DNA from: Liopterus haemorrhoidalis
Lineage: Eukaryota > Arthropoda > Insecta > Coleoptera > Dytiscidae
DNA: 64,000 bases
Assembly (NCBI GenBank): GCA_963971575.1
Contig: OZ020625.1
Span: 1,054,001-1,118,000, forward strand
Direction of reading: 5' to 3'
Shown here: positions 54,181-63,966 of the stretch, piece after piece
How positions within the stretch are numbered: position 1 is the stretch's first letter
Layout: each line of letters begins with the position of its first letter
Position numbers and translations under genes: made by a program
Notes under the pieces: generated by a model
Database searches by the model: none
The model's input: only the letters and a program-made list of their open reading frames with translations
What the model was told of the DNA's origin: nothing

Positions 54181-54246
54181 ATCAACTGTTCAAAAATTGC
54201 TGCAATTTCTTTCGTATGATCCAGATATTTTTCTTGTTGGTGTAAA

Positions 54247-54600
54247 GTGGTTCTAGTGGACTGTTTCGAAATGTTTTTCGAAATCTTAAACTGGAACTTC
54301 AATAGAGAGGGTATCGAAAAATTAGTACAACGTTGGGAAGCCATAATAAATAATTATGGTAAAAAAATAAATAAAAAATACAGGGTCCGAGATGACCGTA
54401 AACTAGAGAAAAATTCGAATCTTAAAAAAATTAGACCGTAAAACTGCTTAGAGTCCAAAAAATTTTTCCTCGTTTGATGACCGAAGAACAGAAAAAAAAT
54501 CGAGTGGACTATTGTCGGCAACTCCTCGAATAAGCCAATGACGATGAAACATTCCAGAGTTTTCCCCAGTTTCACGCAAAATTTTACGTTGCATCGTTGC
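54247..54600 (+). pseudogene. Mariner transposase fragments
   Basis: EGIEKLVQRWEAIINNYG at about 54306-54360 is the mariner C-terminus. At 54470-54560, LTEEQKKNRVDYCRQLLE and ANDDETFQSF match the linker and first-aspartate approach of another mariner copy. Order and frames are scrambled, so two fragments are likely. 54650-54800 continues with an unassigned open stretch. Confidence 0.55.
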
Positions 54601-54803
54601 TTCAAAGAAACGCATATTTCAAAAATTGCCACTAACACTTATACACGTTGCACTCAACAATATCACGAAAACTAAACGATATATCAAGAATCCAAGAACA
54701 TGTGGTTACAGAGGAGGTTATGCGCAACGCAATGCTGCCAACCGCACATCACTTAATATCCCCGTTGGCGCGCAAAATGTTCGGTTATTTTCTGAACGGT
54801 TCG

Positions 54804-56163
54804 GTGACTATTGATCCCTCCAACATTTGATCTCTCGATAATTGGTCCCCGTCAATTGATCCCGGGACAGTTGATCCCTCTGCCAGTTGATACCGTACTC
54901 ATTCATACCCTCAAAAATTGATCCCCCAGACAATTAACTCCCACAATATCTAAAAGTATTTATATTCATATTAATATGCAAATATTACAAATTAACAGAA
55001 GCTTTATGTTCACACAATATTGGGATGCTGTATATCAATAACAATAGGATACAACAATGTCATGTGTAACTATATCAACACGCTAATTATAACAAGTACC
55101 TACAGTGTACGAGGGATGTTTCCAAAGTTCTGGGAATTTAGTTATAATTTTTATTAATTTGTTAATTTTCGTCAATACTACAATGTAGTTTTTTAACATA
55201 ATCTCCATTTAACTGAATACATTTATCCCAACGATAAACTAATTTTTTGAAGCCGTCCTCAAAGAACTTTCCTATTGAGTTTCTGTTCTGGTCCCAACAG
55301 CCTTGGCACCCAGCTCGGCGAAACCTTGCTAACGCCCAAACAATCATGCAAGATGTCATGAACTTGTCGTGTACCTATCCCTAGGCGCACACTAATTTAA
55401 CGAATAGTCATTCGCCTGTCCTCTTTCAGTAGGTCTTCGACGGCAATAATGTTTCTTTCATTTACCGACGTGCTTGGGCGCCCACTGCGTGGATCGTCTT
55501 CTAGTGATGTTCTACCGGTTTTAAAACGATCGATCCACCGATAAACAGAAATTTTGGATTCTGCAGACTCACCAAATATTCCTCGCAGACGCTGAATAAT
55601 TTCTGATGTTTTCACACCTTCTTTCCATAAAAAGAAAATAATTGCTCTTTAAGATTTTGCTGCGTCTTTCATGGTTACAAAAACAGTGCTATGAAAACGC
55701 GTCTATATCAGTCGAACACCTAAATTAGACTGAACAATATTGCACTAGATAGTTGCATAAACATGTCAAGACTTGTCTGGCACCAATGGCATTGCCTATA
55801 AGTTCTGCGTAATTTAATTATAGCACAATTCCCAGAATTTAGGAAATATCCCTCGTAGTAAGCATTTCAAATTTCTAGTTTTCCTAACGAATTAAATTTA
55901 TGAAAACACGTCTTAATTATGTGGAATTACATGTAATTTCATACGAAAGCAATTTTTGTATAAATTTGCATCCACCCTATTTAAATATAATTTATTTATC
56001 ACCTTCGCAATATATGTATATATGAATATAAATACTTTTAGATATTGTTGGGATTAATTGTCTGGGGGCAATTTTTGAGGGTATTAATGAGTAAGGGATC
56101 AACTGGGGATCAATTGACGGGGACCAATTGTCGAGGGATCAAATGTCGGGGGACCAATAGTCA
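54804..56163. mobile_element. Fold-back element with about 160-bp terminal repeats
   Basis: Both arms carry runs of variants of TTGATCCC / GGGATCAA: TGACTATTGATCCCTCC, AATTGGTCCCCGTCAATTGA, and so on at the left, complements at the right (56010-56163, TGTCGGGGGACCAATAGTCA). The terminal repeats are themselves made of short tandem units. A deleted mariner is nested at 55110-55855. Confidence 0.8.
55110..55855 (-). mobile_element. Internally deleted mariner
   Basis: Ends CGAGGGATGTTTCCAAAGTT and complement of GGAAATATCCCTCG, TA on each side (55108-55109, 55856-55857). Minus strand encodes an HTH half (MKTSEIIQRLRGIFGESAES, VYRWIDRFKTGRTSLEDDPR, SGRPSTS) and a C-terminal piece (FFEDGFKKLVYRWDKCIQLN GDYV), with the catalytic centre deleted. 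Confidence 0.85.
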
Positions 56164-56251
56164 GTGTACCTTTCTGATCAGACCTCATATTTGTAGCAAA
56201 TCGTAACTTGTCTTTTGGTGGCAGCGCCATTAATTTAATATAATTTTCCAG

Positions 56252-56539
56252 AACTGCCTGTTTTGGCGCCACTATCCTTTACTTCGGACTACAGTTCGGA
56301 AGGAGATTATGCTCAATTATCCTGCGTCCTTATAAAAGGAGATGTACCTGTGTTATTCCAGTGGTACTTAAACGATTACGAAATCAATCCTTCTCTTGGT
56401 ATAGCATTGACAAATGTTGGCAGACAGACAAGTCTGTTGATTATTCAGAGCGTACATGCGAGCCATGTTGGAAGATATACTTGTAATGTATCGAATTTGG
56501 CAGGGCAAACAAACGTAACCGCAATACTTAAGGTTAAAG
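56252..56539 (+). CDS. Dscam1: Dscam1 exon 9 variant v27 (alternative Ig7 domain, last of the array)
   Basis: 96 codons: (E)LPVLAPLSFTSDYSSEGDYA, Cys25, KGDVPVLFQWYLNDYEIN with Trp38, NVGRQTSLLIIQSVHASHVG, RYTC with Cys78, tail NVTAILKVK. The exon begins AA, so the split first codon gives Glu instead of the Val of all other variants, and it ends VK rather than VN. Sequons NVS and NVT. Acceptor ATTTTCCAG|AA, donor G|GTTAGG with in-frame TAG. A divergent singleton 7 kb from the constant exon. Confidence 0.92.
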
Positions 56540-56799
56540 GTTAGGAGAATTAAAAAAATAATTAATCTGAAAACAAAATTTTTTCTGCGTACGATGAATT
56601 TCATCGAAAATGTACTGTTGTGGTTTCCTAAAAAACTAAACTTTTTTTAAACTTTTTTGATTGTGTAACTCTAAATTAGAAAAATTAAATAACATGGTTC
56701 CCCAGTAGTAACCTGTAATTGGGATTCGTCTATTAGGGCGATTCGAACTAACGAAGCCGTAATTTTGGGCTCGACCCGTTTTCGGCTTCAAAATGAAAA

Positions 56800-58200
56800 T
56801 AAATTTAAAAATTGGTTCCGAACTTTTGGTTTCCGACCGCCCCTAAGATAAAATTTTGGCTTCTGAGCTCCTCTAAAACTAAATTTTGGCTTTTGAGTCC
56901 TCTTAAGATAAAATTTAGACCTCCGAGTCCCCCTAAGATAATATTTTGGCTTCTGAGTGCATCCTAAGATAAAATTTTAGCTTCTGAGTCCCTCCTAAGA
57001 TAAGATTTTGACTTCTGAGTCCCCTTAAGATAAAATTTAGACCTCCGAGTCCCCCTAAGATAATATTTTGGCTTCTGAGTGCATCCTAAGATAAAATTTT
57101 AGCTTCTGAGTCCCTCCTAAGATAAGATTTTGACTTCTGAGTCCCCTTAAGATAAAATTTTGGCTTCAGAGTCCCTCCTAAGAAAATTTTGGTTTCTGAA
57201 TCCCTCTTAAGATAAAATTTTGACTTTTGAGTCCTCCTAAGATAAAATTTTGGCTTCAGAGTCCCTCTTTTGATAAAATTTTGGCTTCAGAATCCCTCTT
57301 AAGATAAAATTTTGGTTTCTGAATCCCTCTTAAGATAAAATTTTGGCTTCAGAGTCCCTCTTTTGATAAAATTTTGGCTTCAGAGTCCCTCTTAAGATAA
57401 AATTTTGGTTTCTGAATCCCTCTTAAGATAAAATTTTGGCTTCAGAGTCCCTCTTTTGATAAAATTTTGGCTTCAGAGTCCCTCTTAAGATAAAATTTTG
57501 GTTTCTGAATCCCTCTTAAGATAAAATTTTGGTTTCTGAATCCCTCTTAAGATAAAAGTTTGGCTTCAGAGTCCCTCTTAAGATAAAATTTTGGTTTCTG
57601 AATCCCTCTTAAGATAAAATTTTGGCTTTTGAGTCTCTCCTAAGGTAAAATTTTTGCTTCCGAGTCCCCCCTAAGATAAAATTTTTACTTCTGAGTGCCC
57701 CTATGATAAAATTATAACATATGAGTCCCTCCTAAGATAAAATTTAGTGCCGGTTTCTGAAAGCTTAGCCGAGTTTAACCATTTGGTTAAACTCGGTTAC
57801 AATATAACAGTCCCATAAGTAACCATAGCAACCATTTTCTCACCCTTTGGTTATAGTTAACTAAGCTTTCATAAACCGGGCCTTAGACTTTCGAGTCCTC
57901 CTAAGATAAAATTATGACTTTTGGGTCCCTAATATAATATTTTGGTTTCTGAGTTCTCATAAGATAAAAATTTGGCTTTTAAATCCCCTTAAGAACAAAA
58001 TTTGACTTCAGAGTTCCCCCTAAGATAAAATTTTGACTTCCGAGTCCCCCTAAGATAAAATTTTACCTTCTGAGCTCCACTAAGATAAATTTTTGGCTTT
58101 TGAGTCCCCCCTAAGATAAAATTATGGCTTCTAAGTCCCCCCTAAGATAAAATTTTTGGCTTCTGAACCCCCTAAGAAAAACTTTGACTTCTGAGACGCT
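56800..58200 (+). repeat. Tandem array, about 30-bp unit, about 45 copies
   Basis: Unit CCTAAGATAAAATTTTGGCT TCTGAGTCCC with many variants. Within 57230-57620 a higher-order pattern of alternating CTTCAGAGTCCCTCTT and TTTCTGAATCCCTCTT is visible. Interrupted at about 57748-57888 by a MITE with CCGGTTTCTGAAAGCTTAG / AAGCTTTCATAAACCGGG ends. Confidence 0.9.
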
Positions 58201-58489
58201 CCTAAAAAAATCAGGGTAGTTGGGAAACCTCACCAGGCTTTTTGTGGAACCTTATTTATAGAATTTAAACAATATTTTTGAACATTTAAAAAGTTTTAAA
58301 TTTTGTTTTCAGATATTCTTTCGTCTTGTTTGAAACTCGGTTTAACTGTCGCACTTTATTGTTTATTGCACCATTTCTTTTGTATATAAATTCGTTAATT
58401 GTGCTAACCTATGGAAATGAAAATTCTATTCTTTTTCTTGAAAACTTGTAATTACTAAATATGGAATGAAATAAATATAAAATAAATAA

Positions 58490-59112
58490 GCAGTTCACTT
58501 TTGTTAGAACAAATTAGATCTGGTTATTAGGTGATTTTTATAGTGCATTACTGGCTTTTAGAAACTTGGTTATATTGAAAAAAAAGGCTTTACAGTTTTG
58601 GATTATGTCTGTATTATTTTAGGTTAGTATTATATTTACAAAATATTTAAAATGTCACTATTCAAAATGAAATATGGCAAATGATATTTTTTAAACGACA
58701 TATTTATAATCTGACTTTTCTAATTATTTTTCTGTAATACCAACATGACATACAGTTTCAAAGGTGCAAACTGTTGAAAACAAAATTTCCTCTTAGTTTG
58801 TTCTTACAAAAGTGAACTTATATCTGCTGTTGACTTTTGTAAAAACAAACTAAGAGGAAAATTTGATTTCAATAGTTTATACCTATGAAATTGTATGTCA
58901 TGTTGGTATTAAATGATAATAAATGTCACTTTCTTAATATGTCATTGCATTTGACATATGCCATAATGAAAAATATCTTAATTATAATGATCATAACAAA
59001 CAAATCTGTAGTCTGGTTTACAGCCTAATTTTTCTAAATGACATTTAAAGTCAGTAATACACTATAAAAAGAACCAAAATAACCAGATCTGGTTTGTCCT
59101 TACAAAAGTGAA
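58490..59112. repeat. Large imperfect inverted repeat (MITE)
   Basis: CAGTTCACTTTTGTTAGAAC, AGATCTGGTTATT, TATAGTGCATTACTG at the left are mirrored near 59045-59112 (AACCAGATCTGG, CTTACAAAAGTGAAC). A nested smaller hairpin at 58785-58865 has CTCTTAGTTTGTTCTTACAA AAGT arms. Related to the elements at 35.3 and 39.3 kb. Confidence 0.7.
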
Positions 59113-60363
59113 CGCAATATATGCTAACTTTAACAAGTGGTATTGTAGACCCGTGGTTTTCAACCAGGGGTGCCGCAAACTTAGAAGAATTAATGCAGAT
59201 TTACTAAAAAAAATTGGTGTAGGATTTCAGGAATTTTTCAATTTTTATATAACGGTTCCGTCATCTAAAATGGTTGAAAACCACTTATTTATAGAATTTT
59301 TTACCGAGGTAACACAATACTTGTCACAAGTTTCTCATACAAAACTAACAATCTGATATAAAATTAATAATAATCTACAAATTTCAAGATTATTACTAAT
59401 TTTATTTAAGATTATAATTATAAGAGATATTTGTGACAGCTGCGTTTACATATGGCGCGCACCCGGGAGGGGGGGCTGAAGCGCTTGAACCCCCCCCCAC
59501 AAACAAAAATGGCGCTTGAAATTTAAAAACAAGATTAATAATAATGATGATATTATTCATAAAAATAACAATTTTAATGATGAGATATTATTTAATTATA
59601 GTTTTGTTTTATTTTGCGATTATTTTAAATTGCTATTTTTATGTGAGTAAACTTTTTTTTAAAAAATCAACGGGCTGGATATCTTTTTGTGGGCCGAACT
59701 TTTCCCGCGAGCCGTAGAGAACCTTGGACTATAGGATGATGAGATGTACATTTCGATCTGCTATGTAGTCTTCGTTGCTAGTTGCTACTGACGAAGACTG
59801 CTTAGCAGGTCAAAAAGCACATCTAGTTATTAAAAATACAATATTGAAAAAAAGTTTCATTGTCATTTAATATTTAAAATTACCTTGTGACATGTAGCAA
59901 TCTTATAAAAAGGCGCGCACACAAGAGGGTGGTCCTTGACTCCACCCCTCGGTCCGGATTGAAAAACATACGTATTTAATAAAAAATCATTGTCATTATT
60001 TAATATTTAAAGTTGAAGAAAAATGAGAATTATAACTTTGTACCAAATTAGTTTTGAAGATCGCAATAAAATAATAAAAGTTAAGGAACTCATACAATGA
60101 CAATAGAAGTGATATAACTAGGCGTGTCAACCCATAGCCGTAGGGATTAGTTTTTCACGCATCTTACTTAAAGGATTAACAAAAACAAGTATACTTATTT
60201 ATAGTTAGTACTTAAACGTATGTATGCGCCACTGACCGTTGACTGTTTACAACGTGGTTGTAAACATGAACCCTAGTTCTTTTGTAGTTTAACAATGTGA
60301 TTATAGTTATACGGGATAATTGTTTTATGCCGATCTTCAAAAGTAATATGGTATGTTCTATAC
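59113..60363 (+). other. Intron with hAT-like pieces and short inverted repeats
   Basis: 59150-59185 (GTGGTTTTCAACCAGGGGTG) looks like one hAT terminus and 59660-59730 (GGGCCGAACTTTTCCCGCGA) like the degraded interior of such an element. 59455-59510 has runs of G then C. 59740-59825 has a small inverted repeat around GTCTTCGTTGCTAGTTGC / GACGAAGAC. No exon. Confidence 0.45.
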
Positions 60364-60668
60364 CAGTGTTTCTCAACCAAAAACGCACCGCGGACCACTA
60401 GAATATATAATTTTCTAACGTGGACCACTAATAATAATGGTTGGTTCATTTTTTACAAGAAAACAAATATATTTAATGTACTACTAAATACATTTATTTT
60501 ATTTGTAGAAAATCACAGAAAGTTTACAGGAAATAAACAAAATATAAATTATTTACATAAAAAATGTGCATAAAAAACTGCAAAAAACACATATAAAAAC
60601 TTTCGCGGATCACTATAATTTTTTTGGGGACCACTGGTGGTCCGCGGACCACCTGTTGAGAAACACTG
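60364..60668. mobile_element. hAT MITE, target duplication TTCTATAC
   Basis: 305 bp with ends CAGTGTTTCTCAACC and GTTGAGAAACACTG and 8-bp duplications at 60356-60363 and 60669-60676. Sister of the copy in the Harbinger element (44105-44411). Confidence 0.92.
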
Positions 60669-60889
60669 TTCTATACAACTGTTGTGAAAACGAAGAAAAT
60701 GTCACTTATACTACTTTTACGCTGTCTTCATTCGTATTTGAGGTTTCGTTCTTTGCATACAATGTGTTATATTTTCAAAACATGGACTAAAAATCGGTGT
60801 TGGGTTTTTGTGGGAAATTTTTGGGATTTGACTTCTACATACGTTTCTAGAAAATAGGTTCTTCTTATAATTGTTGCTGTCGCAACTTG

Positions 60890-61015
60890 AGTTTTGCTAA
60901 TATGAAGCTAGCACATTATCCTTTCTTTTCCTTAGTCCTTTACCTTAAGGTGCTAGCTCTACGTGTCCTTTTTAACCCCTCCCTTCTTTATCTTAAGTTA
61001 ATTAACTATATTTTC
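60890..61015 (+). promoter_or_regulatory. Candidate RNA docking site for variant choice (structured, GC-richer island)
   Basis: This stretch stands out from its AT-rich, repeat-filled surroundings and is not part of any repeat I see. AGCTAGCAC (60906-60914) and GTGCTAGCT (60950-60958) can form a 9-bp stem over a pyrimidine-rich loop (CTTTCTTTTCCTTAGTCC). It continues with CTACGTGTCCTTTTTAACCC CTCCC. UCUACGUGU at 60958-60966 is partly complementary to TGTAG(A) motifs after many variants. In flies the exon 9 cluster is thought, as I recall, to use a docking site downstream of the array; assignment here is inference. Confidence 0.35.
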
Positions 61016-61154
61016 TGCATGAAATTAATATTTGTTTTTTTTTAAATATAATTTAACCTCTTTTTGCTTTGTTTTGCATGTTTGTGTATAAAAAAATAAG
61101 TGAATTTATTAAAAATATCAAAAAAGAACATCTTAAACCAAAAATAATTTCGTT

Positions 61155-61345
61155 ATAGGCTATTTCAAACCTTTAGGCGGAACTAGATTATGCAATCTAG
61201 TAACTTTTATGGTTTGTTTCGAACTTTTGACCATTTTGTTTAAGCTTTGTAAATCATACTCACAATAAACATTTTTAGGTTGAAGTTAATATCATTAGAA
61301 TCTTTATTATAATTTGATTTTTTGTAATTTTTAATACAAATGTCT
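61155..61345. repeat. One end of the CAGTCTGTTTC MITE family
   Basis: TAGGCTATTTCAAACCTTTA GGCGGAACTAG followed by the short palindrome TTATGCAATCTAG, compared with 34779-34810. Further partial copies at about 62098-62130, 62150-62180 and 62270-62340 (TAGTTCCGCATAAACC, CAAACGTTTAAGCGGA) surround the fold-back element. Confidence 0.6.
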
Positions 61346-61375
61346 CATTTCTTAAATTCGTACATTTTCCAAAAA

Positions 61376-61945
61376 TTTATAATGGGATTCGGACCAGTCA
61401 GAAAATAAAACAAAATTTATTAACTTTGCTAATGTTTCGATTTAATTTAAATCTTCATCAGAGCTACAAAGATATATGGAATTAATAATACAGTAAGATT
61501 ACATGTATAAGATATAATAATGTTCAAATTTAACTGGTGAAATAGTTAAAACAAACATTACAAAATTGTCGGAATTTAAAATAAAAAATAATTATTAAAA
61601 AGTAAAAACGTATCAAATATAAGTTGAAAATTAAAAACAAAGTTAAATTCACAAGTCTAATTAACTAAGGTATTGTAAATTTTATTTTATTTTTAATCTT
61701 TAACTTATATTTAAGTTTTTACTTTTTAATAATTATTTTGTGTTGTATTTTAAATTCCGACAATTTTGTAATGCTTGTTTTAACTACTTGGCTAGTTGAA
61801 TTTGAATATTATATCTTATACATGTAATCTTACTATGTTATTAATTCCATATATCTTTGTAGCTCTGATGAAGATTTAAATTAAATCGAAACATTAGCAA
61901 AGTTAATAAATATTGTTTTATTTTCTGACTGGTCCGAATCCTATT
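61376..61945. repeat. Large fold-back element, arms about 270 bp
   Basis: GATTCGGACCAGTCAGAAAA TAAAAC.., ATTTAAATCTTCATCAGAGC TACAAAGATATATGGAATTA and TACATGTATAAGATATAATA at the left return as complements at 61680-61945 (CTGATGAAGATTTAAATTAA, GACTGGTCCGAATCC). The spacer is about 50 bp. The transcript would form a very long hairpin between v27 and the constant exon. Confidence 0.85.
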
Positions 61946-62449
61946 ATCTATCAACTATACTAACTTAACGTAACTCATTTAGGATTTTTACCATGTATTA
62001 TTTATGTTATTTTTCTAATAAATGTCACTTAATAATAAATGTTAACATGATACATGAAATAACTGAGGCAAGCTCTGTTTTCGTGACAGCTTAAAAATAC
62101 AAAATTCCCATTTAGTTCCGCATAAACCAAAGAAATTACCTATATTATCTATTCCAAACGTTTAAGCGGATTTTTTTTAAGTTGTCACGAGCTCACTTTT
62201 TAACTATTGAAGTGAGCTTTTGCTAAACAAAATGATAAAAGCTTCATATAATCGTTAAAAGTTAGTTTTCAAAATCTAGTTTCGTTTAAACCAAAGAAAT
62301 GGACTGTATAGAACGTTTAAATGGAATTTTTATTTTTTAAAGTTCTCACAAGCTAACTTTTTAATGATTGATTTGAGCTTTTGCTAAACAGAATCCTCAT
62401 TCAATTGTTCAAAATTTTTAGATTTCAAAATCTAGTTCTGCTTAAACCA

Positions 62450-63040
62450 AAGAAATTTTTGATGATTTATTTTGTAAAAGCCGTATATTCCAAAAAAGAA
62501 TATATATACAGATTTTTTTGGTATGTAAATAAAACTGTTTTAAGTTATTATTATTATTATTATTATTTTTTAATAAATTCACGACATTTATAGTTTTGTG
62601 GTAGATAACGATATAATCGTTTCATCAAAAGTAAATTTTATTAAATTTTTAATAATTAATTATTATTTTGAGTAAGGTTACTTCCTTAACAATAATTAAT
62701 TATTATTATTAAATTTATAATCATTATTATTTTTTAAAATTTTATGAAAAATAAAATGAAACGAATATATTTTAAATATCTTTGCTGATTTTTTATTAAA
62801 TGTATAATTTACTCACTTCTGATAAAAGGAAATTACTTTCTTTTCTAAAATTTGGTCACAAATTATTGTATAATTTTGCATAGAAAAATAATAAAAAATC
62901 AGCGCTGGTATTAAAAACTTGCCTATTTTAAAATAGTAAAAGAAAATTAGTCTTAGTCTAAGAAAATAGTAGAAAAATTAAATTTGTTTTTGAATTAAAT
63001 TTGATAGCTGACGTTTTAATTCGCTTAAAACTTGACGATT
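62450..63040 (+). other. AT-rich intron, nothing recognisable
   Basis: Runs of TTATTA and AATTAATTATTA, including a (TTA)n tract at 62546-62568, but no transposon end or exon. Confidence 0.6.
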
Positions 63041-63044
63041 GAAC

Positions 63045-63400
63045 AAGAAGAATGGATAGCAATGAATACGAACATTAATGGATACGAACGTCAATGAATA
63101 CAAACATCAACAAATACGAACGTTAACGAATACGAATATCAACAAACTGAAACGAACAAACATTTGATATATTATGTCGATGTTTGTCAAGTAAATTAAC
63201 AGTGGGTATTTTGTAACAATGGGCGTCACTCATGTTCTTTAATGTTTGTTTATATTTGTTAAGGTTTGTAAATGTTTTTACTTGATCATATTCGTCATAC
63301 TTGTTCTCATGTTCGTATATATTTGATCATGTTCGTCATACTTTATCATGTTCGTATATACTTGGTCATGTTCGTTTATTTTGTTCGATAAATGTACGCG
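63045..63400 (+). repeat. Two mutually complementary short-repeat tracts upstream of the constant exon
   Basis: 63050-63165 is made of variants of AATGAATACGAACATCAAC (about 12-20 bp apart); 63225-63395 is made of variants of TTGATCATGTTCGTATATA. The two tracts are loosely complementary (GATACGAACRT with AYGTTCGTATA), so they could pair in RNA about 200-540 nt before the Ig8 exon. Confidence 0.65.
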
Positions 63401-63584
63401 GTTTTATCAACTGTTATTTGTTAACTGTCTGAAAGCATAAGTTGCTTTCTAAGTCTTTAGAGGCGTCTTATAATTCTATGAAAATCTAGTTAAATTTTTA
63501 AAATAGGCAAGAATTTAGTTTTGCATGCTTTTATCTTATAGGTTTTTCAGGAATATTTACTGACCAATATTTTGGTGTTTTTAG

Positions 63585-63704
63585 TGCCTCCTAGATGGAT
63601 TTTGGAACCAACTGATAAAGCTTTTGCTCAGGGTTCCGATGCTAAGGTTGAATGTAAAGCCGATGGGTTCCCAAAGCCGACTGTTACATGGAAAAAGGCA
63701 ACTG
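63585..63704 (+). CDS. Dscam1: Dscam1 constant exon 10, start of Ig8
   Basis: 120 bp, phase 1-1: VPPRWILEPTDKAFAQGSDA, KVECKADGFPKPTVTWKKAT, then G split over the donor. It has the first Ig cysteine (24) and the tryptophan (36) of Ig8; the second half of the domain must lie in the next exon outside the window. All 27 variants end in one base that restores this first codon as GTG (Val). Acceptor TGTTTTTAG|TG; donor G|GTAAGA is the strongest in the window. It is the common 3' partner of the whole array. Confidence 0.95.
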
Positions 63705-63792
63705 GTAAGAAAAAATGTATTTTTTAAAAAATTCACTTTTTTGCAAATATATTTCGTCCTTTTGTAAACCAAATTAAAGGATTCCACACACC

Positions 63793-63966
63793 AAAGCGGC
63801 CGCGGTGGCGATAATGCAGCGGCCTAACGCAACCTATACAATACAATGAGACCACGCACATACAAGCGTTCCGCTATCTGAGAACGCCACCGACTGCAGC
63901 GTTCAGTCTAGCGATCACCAAACACTGGCGGCCAAACTCGACAAGTTGCGTTAGGCCGCGCGATAT
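63793..63966. mobile_element. Small GC-rich MITE
   Basis: GCGGCCTAACGCAAC at the left and GTTGCGTTAGGCCGC at the right are perfect inverted repeats, with GC-richer DNA between them (GAACGCCACCGACTGCAGCG), 88 bp after the constant exon. Confidence 0.75.
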
